A stretch of DNA of 64,000 nt from Marinobacter sp. HL-58 (GTDB lineage Bacteria; Pseudomonadota; Gammaproteobacteria; Pseudomonadales; Oleiphilaceae): the NCBI RefSeq assembly GCF_001314605.1, contig NZ_LIHP01000018.1:1-64000 (forward strand). Reading direction: 5' to 3'. Shown piece by piece: positions 8,636 to 16,962 of this stretch (within the stretch, counting starts at the first letter, position 1; each line of letters opens with the position of its first letter). The notes beneath the pieces are model-generated. The model saw only the letters and a list, made by a program, of their open reading frames with translations, had not been told where the DNA came from and searched no databases. Position numbers and translations under genes: made by a program.

Positions 8636-11500
8636 TCAGGCAGTTACAATCACACGAATACCTTCCAGTGACAGGCTGGCCTGACCCAGCGCCGTTTCTG
8701 CGGCTGCAAGCTGCTCCCGGAAAAAATCGATTTCATCGGCCCGGATTGCCGGGTTTACCTTTTTCATTGCCTCCAGGCGACGGATTTCAGGGCCAAACAC
8801 CTCCCTCACCCGTTCCAGCGCTGCCGTCCTCAGCGGCTCAAGGTGAGGCCCGGCCAGGTTTTCGGCATGATCGACCATGGTTTCAACCTGCGGACGAATC
8901 TGGGGCACGATGGCCTGGGCAGTGCGCCGGCGAATATTGGAACACATGTCGTTGAGCCTGTCGTGGGGCAGCGTTGCCGACAGGTCCCGCCCGTTCACAT
9001 CCACCAGCAACCGCAGGGGTGAAACCGGGAGATAACGGGACAGCTGGAGCGACTCAGGGGCCGGACAATGCACGGTAAACAATGCCTCGAGCAGAAGCGT
9101 GCCGGCCGGCAGCGCCTTGACGGTCATACTGGCCAGGGCCGCCTTGCCGAGCCCGGAGCTGGTAACGGACTCCATTACTCCGGTCACCAGCGGGTGCTCC
9201 CAGCTCATGAAGGCCATATCCTCACGCTCCAGTGCCTGTTGCCGGCTCCAGGTCACCGTCAGCCCCTCTTCCGGCAGCTCTGTCACATGGCCCGCCTGGT
9301 ACTGTTCCCCCGGGCGCAGCACATCCGCGTGCTCGGAATGGTCCTCAACATCCACACCAAGGATGTCACAGGCCTCGATCATATAATCCCGAACCAGAGC
9401 CGACTCTTCTTCGGACTCGATCTGGCTGATGAGTTCATCCGCCACCTCGGGGCGGCATGAATTGAGCTCGATCAGAGCGTCCCGGCCGTTGCGAAGCAGG
9501 GTGCGCAGGCGCTCAGCCTCTGCCTGCGAGGCTTCCAGCAAGGCTGGCAGCTGGTCACTGTCACCATCAATGGCGGCCTGCCACTGCGACGCCACATGGT
9601 CATGGACCGCAACACCCACCGAGCAGCTTTCACTGAAGGCATTCAGGCCTTCCTCGAACCACCGGTACTGGGTTTCCTGGGCGGTGCCCTGCAGGTAAGG
9701 GATGTGTATGTCGATAGTCTCGGTCTGGCCAATCCGGTCAAGCCGGCCGATCCGCTGTTCCAGCAGGTCAGGATTCGCTGGCAGGTCGAACAGGATCAGG
9801 TGATGGGCAAACTGGAAATTACGGCCTTCACTGCCGATTTCCGAACAGATCAGTGCCTGGGCACCCTGCTCTGTGTCGGCAAAATAGGCAGCGGCCCGGT
9901 CCCGTTCAATCAGGCTCAGGTGCTCGTGGAACGCGGCACTGCGAATGCCGGCCCGCAATTGCAGGTAGTCTTCCAGAGCCATGGCGGTGGAGGCATGGGC
10001 GCAGATCACCACCACCTTGGCGGGCCTGAGTCCCGAGAGGGTTTTTTCCAGCCAGGTAACCCGGGGGTCTTCCGCCAGCCACTGCTCTCCATCCACGGCG
10101 GCCTCGGGGGCCAGGCCCGCAATGCCATGACAGGCATCACCACCCCGGTAAAGCTGTGGACAGGGCAAACCCACTGGCAGCGGGTGGCGTTCCGGAAACC
10201 CCCTGATGGCGGCACGGGTATTGCGGAACAGCACGCGGCCTGTGCCGTGGCGATCAAGCAATGCCTCTATCACCGACTGCTCCGGGTCCCCGGAGGCAGC
10301 CAGCGCATCCAGTTCATCACCCAGCCAGTTCCCGAGTGCGTCCCGGTCCTGGTCCGAAAGTGAAGCCACGCCCTGCTCACGAATACGGGAGACCACCTGG
10401 TTGATCTGTTCATACTGCTTTTCTTCTTCCCTGAACGCTTCCAGGTCGTGAAACCGCGCCGGGTCCAGCAACCGCAGGCGGGCGAAGTGGCTGGCCACCC
10501 CCACCTGCTCCGGCGTTGCCGTCAGCAGCAGCAGGCCATTGCTGGCTGCCGAGAGTTGCTCAACCAGGCGATATTCCGGGCTGGCGCTTTCCGGGCTCCA
10601 GGCCAGGTGATGCGCCTCATCCACCACCATCAGGTCCCAGCCGGCGGCAATCGCATCGGCCTGGGCCTGCGCACTGCTCATCAGGAAATCCAGGCTGCAC
10701 AAGGCCAGCTGCTCGCTTTCAAACGGGTTTTCATCAGCATCAGCCAGTTCCTCGTCCTCGTCCTGCAGCCCGGAGCCGTCTTTCATGGCCTCATAACGGC
10801 CCAGATCAATGATCGAAAACCGCAGGTTGAACCGGCGCAGCATTTCCACCAGCCACTGGTGCATGAGCGAGTCGGGCACCACGATCAGCACCCGCCGGGC
10901 ACGACTGGTATGCAGCTGGTAGTGAAGGATCAGGCCCGCCTCAATGGTCTTGCCCAGCCCAACTTCGTCTGCCAGCAGAACCCGGGGGGCATAGCGCTTT
11001 GCCACTTCGTGGGCGATGTAGATCTGGTGTGGCAGGTGCTGGGTACGGGCGCCAATCAGGCCCTGGGCCGATGATGCCCGCAACCTGTCGAGGTGACGGG
11101 TGGTCGCCATTCTCAGGCGAAATGCTCCGTTGCGGTCAAACTGCCCGGCAAACAGGCGTTGATGGGGCGCCGAGAAATCCACTGCGCTGCTGAGCTTCAC
11201 TTCGGAAACCTGGACCAGGTTTTCACTGGCGTCCTCCGCGTGGTACATCAGCACGCCGCCAATGTCCTCTACGGCACGGACCTCGTAACGCTCACCGTCA
11301 AAGGTCTCTATTTCCTCGCCAATCTGGTAGATGATTCGCGACAACGGTGCATTGTCGATGGCGTAGGTGCGCTCCTCATCCGCCGCCGGAAACCCCAGCG
11401 TCACCCGGCGCCCTGAAATATCCGTGACAATACCGAGCCCGAGCGCGGTGTCGCTGTGGCTGACCCACCGCTGGCCAATTACAAATTCCGATGTATCCAA
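8636..11500 (-). CDS. rapA: RNA polymerase-associated protein RapA (HepA)
   Basis: 954 aa against 968 in E. coli. RapA is a Swi2/Snf2 ATPase that recycles RNA polymerase. Seen: the N-terminal tandem Tudor-like region beginning FVIGQRWVSHSDTALGLGIV; Walker A LADEVGLGKTIEAG (about 176-189); the DEAH box VDEAHH (about 294); helicase C motif RIGRLDRIGQ (about 585); and the long RapA-specific C-terminal part. No paralogue is seen in the window. It stands alone, 35 bp from the cysZ stop, with which it may be co-transcribed. Confidence 0.96.
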   Translation of the reverse strand: MDTSEFVIGQRWVSHSDTALGLGIVTDISGRRVTLGFPAADEERTYAIDNAPLSRIIYQIGEEIETFDGERYEVRAVEDIGGVLMYHAEDASENLVQVSEVKLSSAVDFSAPHQRLFAGQFDRNGAFRLRMATTRHLDRLRASSAQGLIGARTQHLPHQIYIAHEVAKRYAPRVLLADEVGLGKTIEAGLILHYQLHTSRARRVLIVVPDSLMHQWLVEMLRRFNLRFSIIDLGRYEAMKDGSGLQDEDEELADADENPFESEQLALCSLDFLMSSAQAQADAIAAGWDLMVVDEAHHLAWSPESASPEYRLVEQLSAASNGLLLLTATPEQVGVASHFARLRLLDPARFHDLEAFREEEKQYEQINQVVSRIREQGVASLSDQDRDALGNWLGDELDALAASGDPEQSVIEALLDRHGTGRVLFRNTRAAIRGFPERHPLPVGLPCPQLYRGGDACHGIAGLAPEAAVDGEQWLAEDPRVTWLEKTLSGLRPAKVVVICAHASTAMALEDYLQLRAGIRSAAFHEHLSLIERDRAAAYFADTEQGAQALICSEIGSEGRNFQFAHHLILFDLPANPDLLEQRIGRLDRIGQTETIDIHIPYLQGTAQETQYRWFEEGLNAFSESCSVGVAVHDHVASQWQAAIDGDSDQLPALLEASQAEAERLRTLLRNGRDALIELNSCRPEVADELISQIESEEESALVRDYMIEACDILGVDVEDHSEHADVLRPGEQYQAGHVTELPEEGLTVTWSRQQALEREDMAFMSWEHPLVTGVMESVTSSGLGKAALASMTVKALPAGTLLLEALFTVHCPAPESLQLSRYLPVSPLRLLVDVNGRDLSATLPHDRLNDMCSNIRRRTAQAIVPQIRPQVETMVDHAENLAGPHLEPLRTAALERVREVFGPEIRRLEAMKKVNPAIRADEIDFFREQLAAAETALGQASLSLEGIRVIVTA

Positions 11501-11535
11501 GAAACCTCCGACAGATTTGATTCGCCTTGACGGCG

Positions 11536-12291
11536 TTACACGTCTTGATCCGATGGCCCGTTTTCACGAACCCAGTAAGCGGTTGCACCACACACCGCTG
11601 CAGGAACAACCACCAGGTTCAGGACCGGAACCATGGCGGCCAGCGCGACAGGCAATCCGAACCCCAGGGCGGACAGGCGGGTATCTCCCAGCAGGCGGCG
11701 CAGGGCGCGGAAGCTTACCCGGTGATTGTCCGCCGGGTAATCCACGTACTGCAGCGCCATCATCCAGCAATTGAAAATGAACCAGAGAACTGCCGCCACC
11801 AGATTGACCACCGGGATCAAACCGATAATGAACAGACCGATGGCACGGGGCAGGTAATAGATGATCTTCTGCACTTCCCGCCACAGGGCACGGGGAATGT
11901 CCCGGACAATCTGGCTCCAGCCGTCATCGGTGGTGACTTCCTGGCCGGTCAGGTGCTTTTCGGTCAGTTCTGAAAGATAGCCGTAAAACGGGGAACCAAT
12001 GAGGTTGGCCACGATGACGAAGCCGTAGGCAAGCATCAGCAGTATCACCGCACCGTAGAGCAGCCAGAACAGCCAGTCCAGGCTCTGCAGCCAGGCCCAG
12101 TCCGGCAGCCACCCCATGGCAGCGGCGATCATTGCAGCGAAAAGCTCGGCCAGGAAGTAGAACAGAAGGCCAAATAACAAAACATTAATGACAAGGGGAA
12201 TAACAACGAACAGTCTCAGCCCGGGCTGCCTTATCAGCCGGAATCCCTCTCCGAGATAACCCAGGCCGCGGAAAAAATTACCTTTCAACAT
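11536..12291 (-). CDS. cysZ: Sulfate transporter CysZ
   Basis: 251-aa inner-membrane protein of the CysZ family, which takes up sulfate for cysteine synthesis. Seen: the family N-terminus GLGYLGEGFRLIRQPGLRLF followed by several long hydrophobic segments (about 30-55, 75-110, 150-190, 215-240) and NCWMMALQYVDYPADNH. The ATG at 12291 was chosen because it gives the conserved N-terminus. An upstream TTG at 12333 would add 14 residues without family support. The gene diverges from the VanZ-like gene with 84 bp between the starts. Confidence 0.88.
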   Translation of the reverse strand: MLKGNFFRGLGYLGEGFRLIRQPGLRLFVVIPLVINVLLFGLLFYFLAELFAAMIAAAMGWLPDWAWLQSLDWLFWLLYGAVILLMLAYGFVIVANLIGSPFYGYLSELTEKHLTGQEVTTDDGWSQIVRDIPRALWREVQKIIYYLPRAIGLFIIGLIPVVNLVAAVLWFIFNCWMMALQYVDYPADNHRVSFRALRRLLGDTRLSALGFGLPVALAAMVPVLNLVVVPAAVCGATAYWVRENGPSDQDV

Positions 12292-12375
12292 ACCTCGCAG
12301 CGCCTCAGCTTCGATGACAGTAACCGGGCGCAAAGCATATCATGTTGCAAACTCCACCACAGCCCGACGGTGTAC

Positions 12376-12789
12376 ATGGCATTTCTGACACAACGGATCC
12401 GCTTTCTGCTTGAATACCAACCATTCTGGCAGGTGATACTGGTTGTTTCCGCAGCATTCATCATGTATCTGGCAACCACCAGCGAACCCTACCCGGTCCC
12501 TTCCTCGGACAACGACAAATTCAATCACGCACTGGCCTTCCTGCAGCTGACAATCGTCACCCGTCTGGCCTGGCCCGGGCTCAGCCGGCTCTGGATCGCT
12601 CCCGGGCTACTGGCTTTCGGAGTGGCCATTGAAGTGGTTCAGGCCCAGCTTCCCTACAGAACCTTCGCGGTTGCCGACATCCTCGCTGACGCCGCAGGTA
12701 TCGCCATCGGGCTGCTCCCGTTTCCGGATTTCATCAGGCGGCGTAAAGCCAATGACAAACCGTGGCAAGGTTCCGACCGGAACGGATAA
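12376..12789 (+). CDS. VanZ-like membrane protein
   Basis: 137-aa protein with about four hydrophobic helices. The arrangement SDNDKFNHALAFLQLTIV, then IEVVQAQLPYRTFAVADILADAAGIAIG, is the VanZ-like signature (K-x-x-H-x-x-x-F and E-x-x-Q...D-x-x-A-D-x-x-A-N/G). Function in these bacteria is unknown; VanZ itself lowers teicoplanin susceptibility. The start could be GTG at 12370 or ATG at 12376; neither has a strong ribosome site. It is followed by the region encoding the candidate CsrB/RsmZ-like RNA. Confidence 0.75.
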   Translation: MAFLTQRIRFLLEYQPFWQVILVVSAAFIMYLATTSEPYPVPSSDNDKFNHALAFLQLTIVTRLAWPGLSRLWIAPGLLAFGVAIEVVQAQLPYRTFAVADILADAAGIAIGLLPFPDFIRRRKANDKPWQGSDRNG

Positions 12790-12840
12790 ACCCCTCCAGA
12801 ATCAGACTTGAGACATCCACCCGGGGCCGTGTGAGATATT

Positions 12841-12858
12841 TCCTACAAGCCTGTAGGA
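12841..12858. promoter_or_regulatory. Palindrome upstream of the Csr/Rsm-type RNA
   Basis: TCCTACAAGCCTGTAGGA is a perfect 7-4-7 inverted repeat about 170 bp before the inferred RNA start, a distance at which GacA/UvrY upstream sites are often found. It does not match the Pseudomonas consensus TGTAAG-N6-CTTACA in order, so binding by a GacA-like regulator is only a guess. Confidence 0.35.
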
Positions 12859-13003
12859 TCTTGCTGCGACGTTACGTGCGCTTACCTGACCAAGGGCGCC
12901 CGAAAATCACCAACTAATTGATATAAAACGTCTTATTATATTCTGGCGGCGATCCCAACGCTGCAGGCGTGCACAATTCACACGTTTGTCAGATTCCGAT
13001 TGG

Positions 13004-13009
13004 TATAGT
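13004..13009 (+). promoter_or_regulatory. Candidate -10 box of the small RNA
   Basis: TATAGT lies 6-7 nt before the inferred RNA start. No good -35 hexamer stands 17 bp upstream, which fits an activator-dependent promoter as known for csrB/rsmZ genes. Confidence 0.4.
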
Positions 13010-13014
13010 GATCA

Positions 13015-13248
13015 CATCAAGGATGACAGGGAAAGGGACGACGCACAGGATGCACCCCGGCAACTGGATGCAGGGAGAGGCAAGGACACAGGGACGCCTC
13101 GCTTAAGGGATAACTAATCGGATCGCCGGCTCGGACGCCGGCACCACGGACTGGCAAGGGAAATTGGCAGCAGGATGGTTGCCTAAAGCGCAAGGATGCG
13201 ACACCTGTTCCGAAAGGGGGTAGCTGAAAGGTTACCCTCTTTTTTTTT
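13015..13248 (+). ncRNA. CsrB/RsmZ-type regulatory RNA
   Basis: About 234 nt, non-coding, between the VanZ-like gene and a convergent methyltransferase gene. It contains 15 GGA trinucleotides, most as AGGA, ANGGA or AGGGA. Several sit in loops of small hairpins, for example GCCGGC-TCGGAC-GCCGGC, CGCA-AGGA-TGCG and GCA-CAGGA-TGC. It ends in a stem (GGGGTAGC...GGTTACCC) and nine T residues (13240-13248). This is the architecture of CsrB/CsrC/RsmY/RsmZ RNAs, which bind and titrate the translational regulator CsrA/RsmA under GacA/UvrY control. Family assignment rests on motif pattern only. The 5' end is estimated from the -10 box. Confidence 0.85.
13216..13248 (+). terminator. Intrinsic terminator of the Csr/Rsm-type RNA
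   Basis: GGGGTAGC TGAAA GGTTACCC folds into a stable stem followed by CTC and a run of nine T. It gives the small RNA a defined 3' end, 10 bp before the stop of the convergent methyltransferase gene. Confidence 0.9.
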
Positions 13249-13257
13249 GCCTCCCGA

Positions 13258-13923
13258 TTATCCCGCCAGGGCATCTCCGGCCCGATAGATCCGCACTCGG
13301 TTGAACTCTTCAAACTCATGCAGATCTGGCCAGGTACGGGCCTCGATTACGACCTGTTGCCGATAGCTCTCATCACCCAGATTCTTCATCCGGGAATCCG
13401 CCAGTAGCACCTGTGGTGCGGCCTCGCGGAACACAGACAGCAAAGGCCGGTTTTCCGGGTCGTAGAGCACGTCCGCTGCGGTCACTACATCAATACCGGC
13501 TGGCCGCGCGTTCCAGTCGTCACACAGTGACACCTTCACACCGTTCAGCCTGGCATTGGCTGCCGCCGCATCCAGCGCCGCCGGGTCGATATCACAGGCG
13601 ATGGCTTCCCTTGCTCCGACCCTGGCGGCGGCAATTGCGACAATGCCGGAGCCCGAACCAAAATCCAGCACTGTCTGGTCCCGTACCAGATGAGGATTGG
13701 CCAGAATGTAGGCTGCAAGCACCTGACCGCTGGCCCAGCAGAACGACCAGTACGCCGGCTCGGCTACAACGGCCTGGGCTTCGTCATGACTGATCGGCCC
13801 CTCCAGCACCGAAGGATCAAACAGGTACAGGGAAATTGCCGGACATCCAGCCGGCGCCGTGGCTGCCACCCGCCCGCGGTTCAGTGTCTTTGCGAGGTGC
13901 CTGTTGAGAACGTCAGGGGTCAT
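13258..13923 (-). CDS. Class I SAM-dependent methyltransferase (PrmA/ETFB-lysine type)
   Basis: 221 aa. Seen: YWSFCWASGQVLAAYIL, then the SAM-binding motif I VLDFGSGSGIVAIAAARVGA, motif II EAIACDIDPAALDAAAAN and VVTAADVLYDPENRPLL. These resemble protein lysine or ribosomal L11 methyltransferases of the Nnt1/ETFBKMT type. The ATG at 13923 was preferred over an upstream start at 13986 because it leaves room for the divergent selU promoter and starts just ahead of the conserved part. The target protein is unknown. The 3' end faces the small-RNA terminator. Confidence 0.75.
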   Translation of the reverse strand: MTPDVLNRHLAKTLNRGRVAATAPAGCPAISLYLFDPSVLEGPISHDEAQAVVAEPAYWSFCWASGQVLAAYILANPHLVRDQTVLDFGSGSGIVAIAAARVGAREAIACDIDPAALDAAAANARLNGVKVSLCDDWNARPAGIDVVTAADVLYDPENRPLLSVFREAAPQVLLADSRMKNLGDESYRQQVVIEARTWPDLHEFEEFNRVRIYRAGDALAG

Positions 13924-14057
13924 GACTAATCCGGAACTCCGAACCGAGAAGGCATGCATTGTATCGACAGCAAGAGCAGGCAGCATCCGCGGACGAGCAA
14001 AAAAGCAGCACGTTCGTTATACTGCGACCTCATTTTCAGCACGAACCGAAGCCTGTC

Positions 14058-15149
14058 ATGCCGTCCAGAACCGACACCAGCGACTACCTTTCCCTGTTCC
14101 TCAATGACGTGCCACTGATGGACGTGCGGGCCCCGGTGGAGTTCAGTAAAGGCAGTTTTCCCGGTGCCATCAATGCCCCACTGATGAATGACGACGAGCG
14201 CCACAGGGTGGGCATCTGTTACAAGGAAAAGGGACAGGATGCGGCCATCGAGCTTGGCCACCAGCTGGTATCCGGAGACATCAAGGCGCAGCGCCTGGAG
14301 GCCTGGCGGCGTTTTGCCGCCCGCTATCCAGACGGCTACCTGTTCTGCTTCCGCGGGGGCCTGCGTTCGCGCCTGACCCAACAGTGGATTCGCGAGGCCG
14401 GCATTGACTATCCGCTGGTCAGCGGCGGCTACAAGGCGATGCGCCGGTTCCTGATCGACAGCCTGGAAGCACTGATTGAATCCTCGGAGTTTGTCATTCT
14501 CAGCGGCCGCACCGGTACCGGCAAGACCCGGGTACTGCAACAACTGCCCAATCCGATCGACCTGGAAGGCCTGGCCAATCACCGAGGCTCAAGCTTTGGC
14601 CGCCAGGTAACACCACAGCCATCACAGATCGATTTTGAAAACCATCTCGCCGTAGCCATGCTCAAGGCTCACCACCAAGTTGGCGGACCGGTTTACCTGG
14701 AAGACGAAAGCCGGCTGGTAGGGCGCTGTGCCCTGCCGGAAAGCCTGCGGGATCGGATGGCATCGGCCCCCCTGATGGTGCTCGACCAGCCTGTTGAGGA
14801 ACGCATCCGGATCATCCGGGAGGACTATGTTGAGCAGATGGCAGCTAACTACGTCTCCCGCGACGGCGAGGAGGCCGGCTGGCTCAACTTCCGGGACTAT
14901 CTCCTCAGTGCCCTGGACCGGATCCGCAAACGCCTCGGTGGTGAGCGTCACAGCCAATTGCGGCAGTTGATGGAAACCGCCCTGGACACCCAGTTCGGGA
15001 CCGGCGATGTCACGGCTCATCACCGATGGATCGAATCACTGCTGAAGGACTACTACGACCCCATGTACGACTACCAGCTGAACCAGAAACAGGGGCGTAT
15101 CGTTGTGCAGGGTGGGCCAGAAACCATTATCGGGTGGGCCAGACGCTGA
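14058..15149 (+). CDS. selU: tRNA 2-selenouridine synthase SelU/MnmH
   Basis: 363 aa; E. coli YbbB/MnmH is 364 aa. The enzyme converts 2-thiouridine at the wobble position of some tRNAs to 2-selenouridine through a geranylated intermediate. Seen: an N-terminal rhodanese domain (LMDVRAPVEFSKGSFPGAIN; active Cys in YLFCFRGGLRSRLTQQW near residue 97) and a P-loop domain (ILSGRTGTGKTRVLQQL near 155). The ATG at 14058 is chosen because the upstream extension is not family-like. No selD or selenoprotein gene lies nearby. Confidence 0.94.
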   Translation: MPSRTDTSDYLSLFLNDVPLMDVRAPVEFSKGSFPGAINAPLMNDDERHRVGICYKEKGQDAAIELGHQLVSGDIKAQRLEAWRRFAARYPDGYLFCFRGGLRSRLTQQWIREAGIDYPLVSGGYKAMRRFLIDSLEALIESSEFVILSGRTGTGKTRVLQQLPNPIDLEGLANHRGSSFGRQVTPQPSQIDFENHLAVAMLKAHHQVGGPVYLEDESRLVGRCALPESLRDRMASAPLMVLDQPVEERIRIIREDYVEQMAANYVSRDGEEAGWLNFRDYLLSALDRIRKRLGGERHSQLRQLMETALDTQFGTGDVTAHHRWIESLLKDYYDPMYDYQLNQKQGRIVVQGGPETIIGWARR

Positions 15150-15227
15150 ATCCTTACGTACAGGGCCTTCAGACGAACGTGTACCCGTACCGGATTATAC
15201 GTTTGTCATGAACCTCTGCTATAACAC

Positions 15228-15267
15228 GTCGGAGGCCGAGAGTGTGGCTGCCTCCCGTGTTCCCTGT
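15228..15267 (+). terminator. Possible hairpin between selU and mscS
   Basis: GGAGGC and GCCTCC at about 15232-15256 form a 6-bp stem in the 163-bp gap between selU and mscS. It lacks a clear T-run, so it may be a leader structure of mscS rather than a terminator. Nothing else is evident in the gap except the AAGGAG ribosome site of mscS. Confidence 0.25.
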
Positions 15268-15312
15268 CAGATTTCAGGAAACCAGTCATCAAAACCAACA
15301 AGGAGCAACTGA

Positions 15313-16146
15313 ATGGACGACCTTCTGGGAACCAATGTTAATGCGTCGGAACTCTGGGACCAGGCATTGGCACTGATTATGACCTACGCCCCGAAATTCG
15401 TGCTTGCCATCATCACACTGGTCATCGGTCTGTGGTTGATTAACCGCTTCGTTGCAGTGCTCGACAAGAAACTCGGGGCAAAAGACCCCACCCTGAACAA
15501 ATTCCTCTGCGGCCTGATAAGCGCTGTTTTCAAGGTGATGCTGCTGATCTCGGTCGCCTCCATGATCGGCATCGCGACCACCTCGTTTATCGCCGTTATC
15601 GGTGCCGCCGGCCTCGCCATCGGCCTGGCCCTTCAGGGCAGCCTGGCCAACTTTGCAGGCGGCGTGCTGATCCTGATCTTCAAGCCCTTCAAGGTGGGGG
15701 ACACCATCGAAGCCCAGGGCTTCCTGGGCGCCGTGGCCGAGATCCAGATTCTCTATACCGTGGTCAACACCTTCGACAACCGCCGCATCGTGATCCCCAA
15801 CGGCAGTCTGTCCAACGCAACCCTGGTTAATGTCAGCATTTACGACAAGCGCCGCTGCGATATGACCTTCGGTATCGGATACGGTGATGACATCGACAAG
15901 GCCAAGGCCATTCTCCAGCGCCTTTTTGACGAGGACGAACGCTCTTTGAAAGACCCGGAGCCTCGTATTTGTGTGGCTGGACTGGGAGACAATTCCGTGG
16001 ACCTGATGTTCCGGGCCTGGGTGGCCACTGATGACCTCTGGCCGTACTACTGGGACATGCACGAAAAAGTGAAGAAGGCGTTCGACGCCGAAGGCATCAC
16101 CATCCCCTTCCCTCAGCGGGAAGTGCATGTCTACAAAACCGAGTGA
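15313..16146 (+). CDS. mscS: Small-conductance mechanosensitive channel MscS
   Basis: 277 aa (E. coli MscS 286 aa). A homoheptameric inner-membrane channel that releases solutes on hypo-osmotic shock. Seen: three N-terminal transmembrane helices (about 20-45, 60-85, 90-125), the pore-lining third helix with alternating small residues (AAGLAIGLALQGSLANFAGG), then the beta domain VGDTIEAQGFLGAVAEIQIL and FDNRRIVIPNGSLSNATLVN typical of MscS, and the alpha/beta C-terminal domain. AAGGAG precedes the ATG. Single gene. Confidence 0.95.
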   Translation: MDDLLGTNVNASELWDQALALIMTYAPKFVLAIITLVIGLWLINRFVAVLDKKLGAKDPTLNKFLCGLISAVFKVMLLISVASMIGIATTSFIAVIGAAGLAIGLALQGSLANFAGGVLILIFKPFKVGDTIEAQGFLGAVAEIQILYTVVNTFDNRRIVIPNGSLSNATLVNVSIYDKRRCDMTFGIGYGDDIDKAKAILQRLFDEDERSLKDPEPRICVAGLGDNSVDLMFRAWVATDDLWPYYWDMHEKVKKAFDAEGITIPFPQREVHVYKTE

Positions 16147-16204
16147 TTGGTATCTCAATAACACAATCGGTAACTCGCATTCTGTGCCAGCTCAACTAAG
16201 CTGA

Positions 16205-16290
16205 CCAATAATGGCGGTGGCGACTGCCAGAGCAGCGTCACCGCCAGGCCACCGGAACCGGATCAATAAAAACCACCGGTTCCAGTACCG
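16205..16290. other. Paired inverted repeats between mscS and the YbaK-like gene
   Basis: Two stems are visible: TGGCGGTG (16212-16219) with CACCGCCA (16239-16246), and GGAACCGG (16254-16261) with CCGGTTCC (16276-16283). The first could end the mscS transcript; neither is followed by a clear T-run. Confidence 0.35.
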
Positions 16291-16318
16291 CTGTCATTGC
16301 TGGTAGGAGGTTGTCACT

Positions 16319-16876
16319 ATGCCGGTACAGCAGTTGAAGGAACACCTCGACCAGGCAGGCGTGGAATACATGTGCCTGTCTCACCCCCCTGCATTTACTG
16401 CCCAGGAACTGGCTCACCACGTCAAGATTGCCGGCGACCGGGTGGTAAAAACCGTTATTATCGAACTCGACGGGAAAATGGCCATGCTGGTCATGCCCGC
16501 CACCTGGCGCATCCGCTGGGACAGGCTGACCCGCATCCTCGATACCGATTTTGTCGACCTGGCGGACGAGCAGGAATTCCAGGACCGGTTCCCCGATTGT
16601 GAGGTGGGCGCCATGCCACCTTTCGGCAACCTCTTCGATATGTCGGTTTACTGCGCCGAAGCCCTGACCAGGCAGCCGGAACTTGCCTTTGCCGCTGGCA
16701 GCCACACCGAGTCCATTCACATGAAAACCGAGGACTTCCTGAAACTGGTCCATCCGATGGTTCTGGAGCAGGGATTCGTCAGGCCGGGCGCCCAGAAACC
16801 AGCCTGGCTGAAAGGCCGTGCCCGCCGTGCAGAGTCCCTGACGGACAGCCACGCGGCCAACCTGGCGGGGTACTGA
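16319..16876 (+). CDS. YbaK/ProX-type aminoacyl-tRNA deacylase
   Basis: 185 aa with one YbaK/aminoacyl-tRNA editing domain. Seen: HPPAFTAQELAHHVKIAGDRVVKTVII (catalytic-Lys region KT) and VGAMPPFGNLFDMSVYCAEAL (the conserved GxxxPFG loop). Such proteins hydrolyse mischarged tRNAs such as Cys-tRNA(Pro) or Ala-tRNA(Pro). GGAGG precedes the ATG by a normal distance. The C-terminal 20 residues are basic and unconserved. Single gene; exact tRNA specificity not predictable. Confidence 0.82.
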   Translation: MPVQQLKEHLDQAGVEYMCLSHPPAFTAQELAHHVKIAGDRVVKTVIIELDGKMAMLVMPATWRIRWDRLTRILDTDFVDLADEQEFQDRFPDCEVGAMPPFGNLFDMSVYCAEALTRQPELAFAAGSHTESIHMKTEDFLKLVHPMVLEQGFVRPGAQKPAWLKGRARRAESLTDSHAANLAGY

Positions 16877-16962
16877 CAGCTCTAACCGGTGCTGGCTTGA
16901 TCCGGGCCGCTTGTCTGAGCACGCTCATCGCGTAAACTGGGCGTACCAGACAGGAACCCGAT

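Noticed and set aside
13017..13319. A 100-codon antisense frame across the small-RNA region
   Set aside because: Its translation has no known features, and the plus strand shows promoter, GGA hairpins and terminator of a regulatory RNA.
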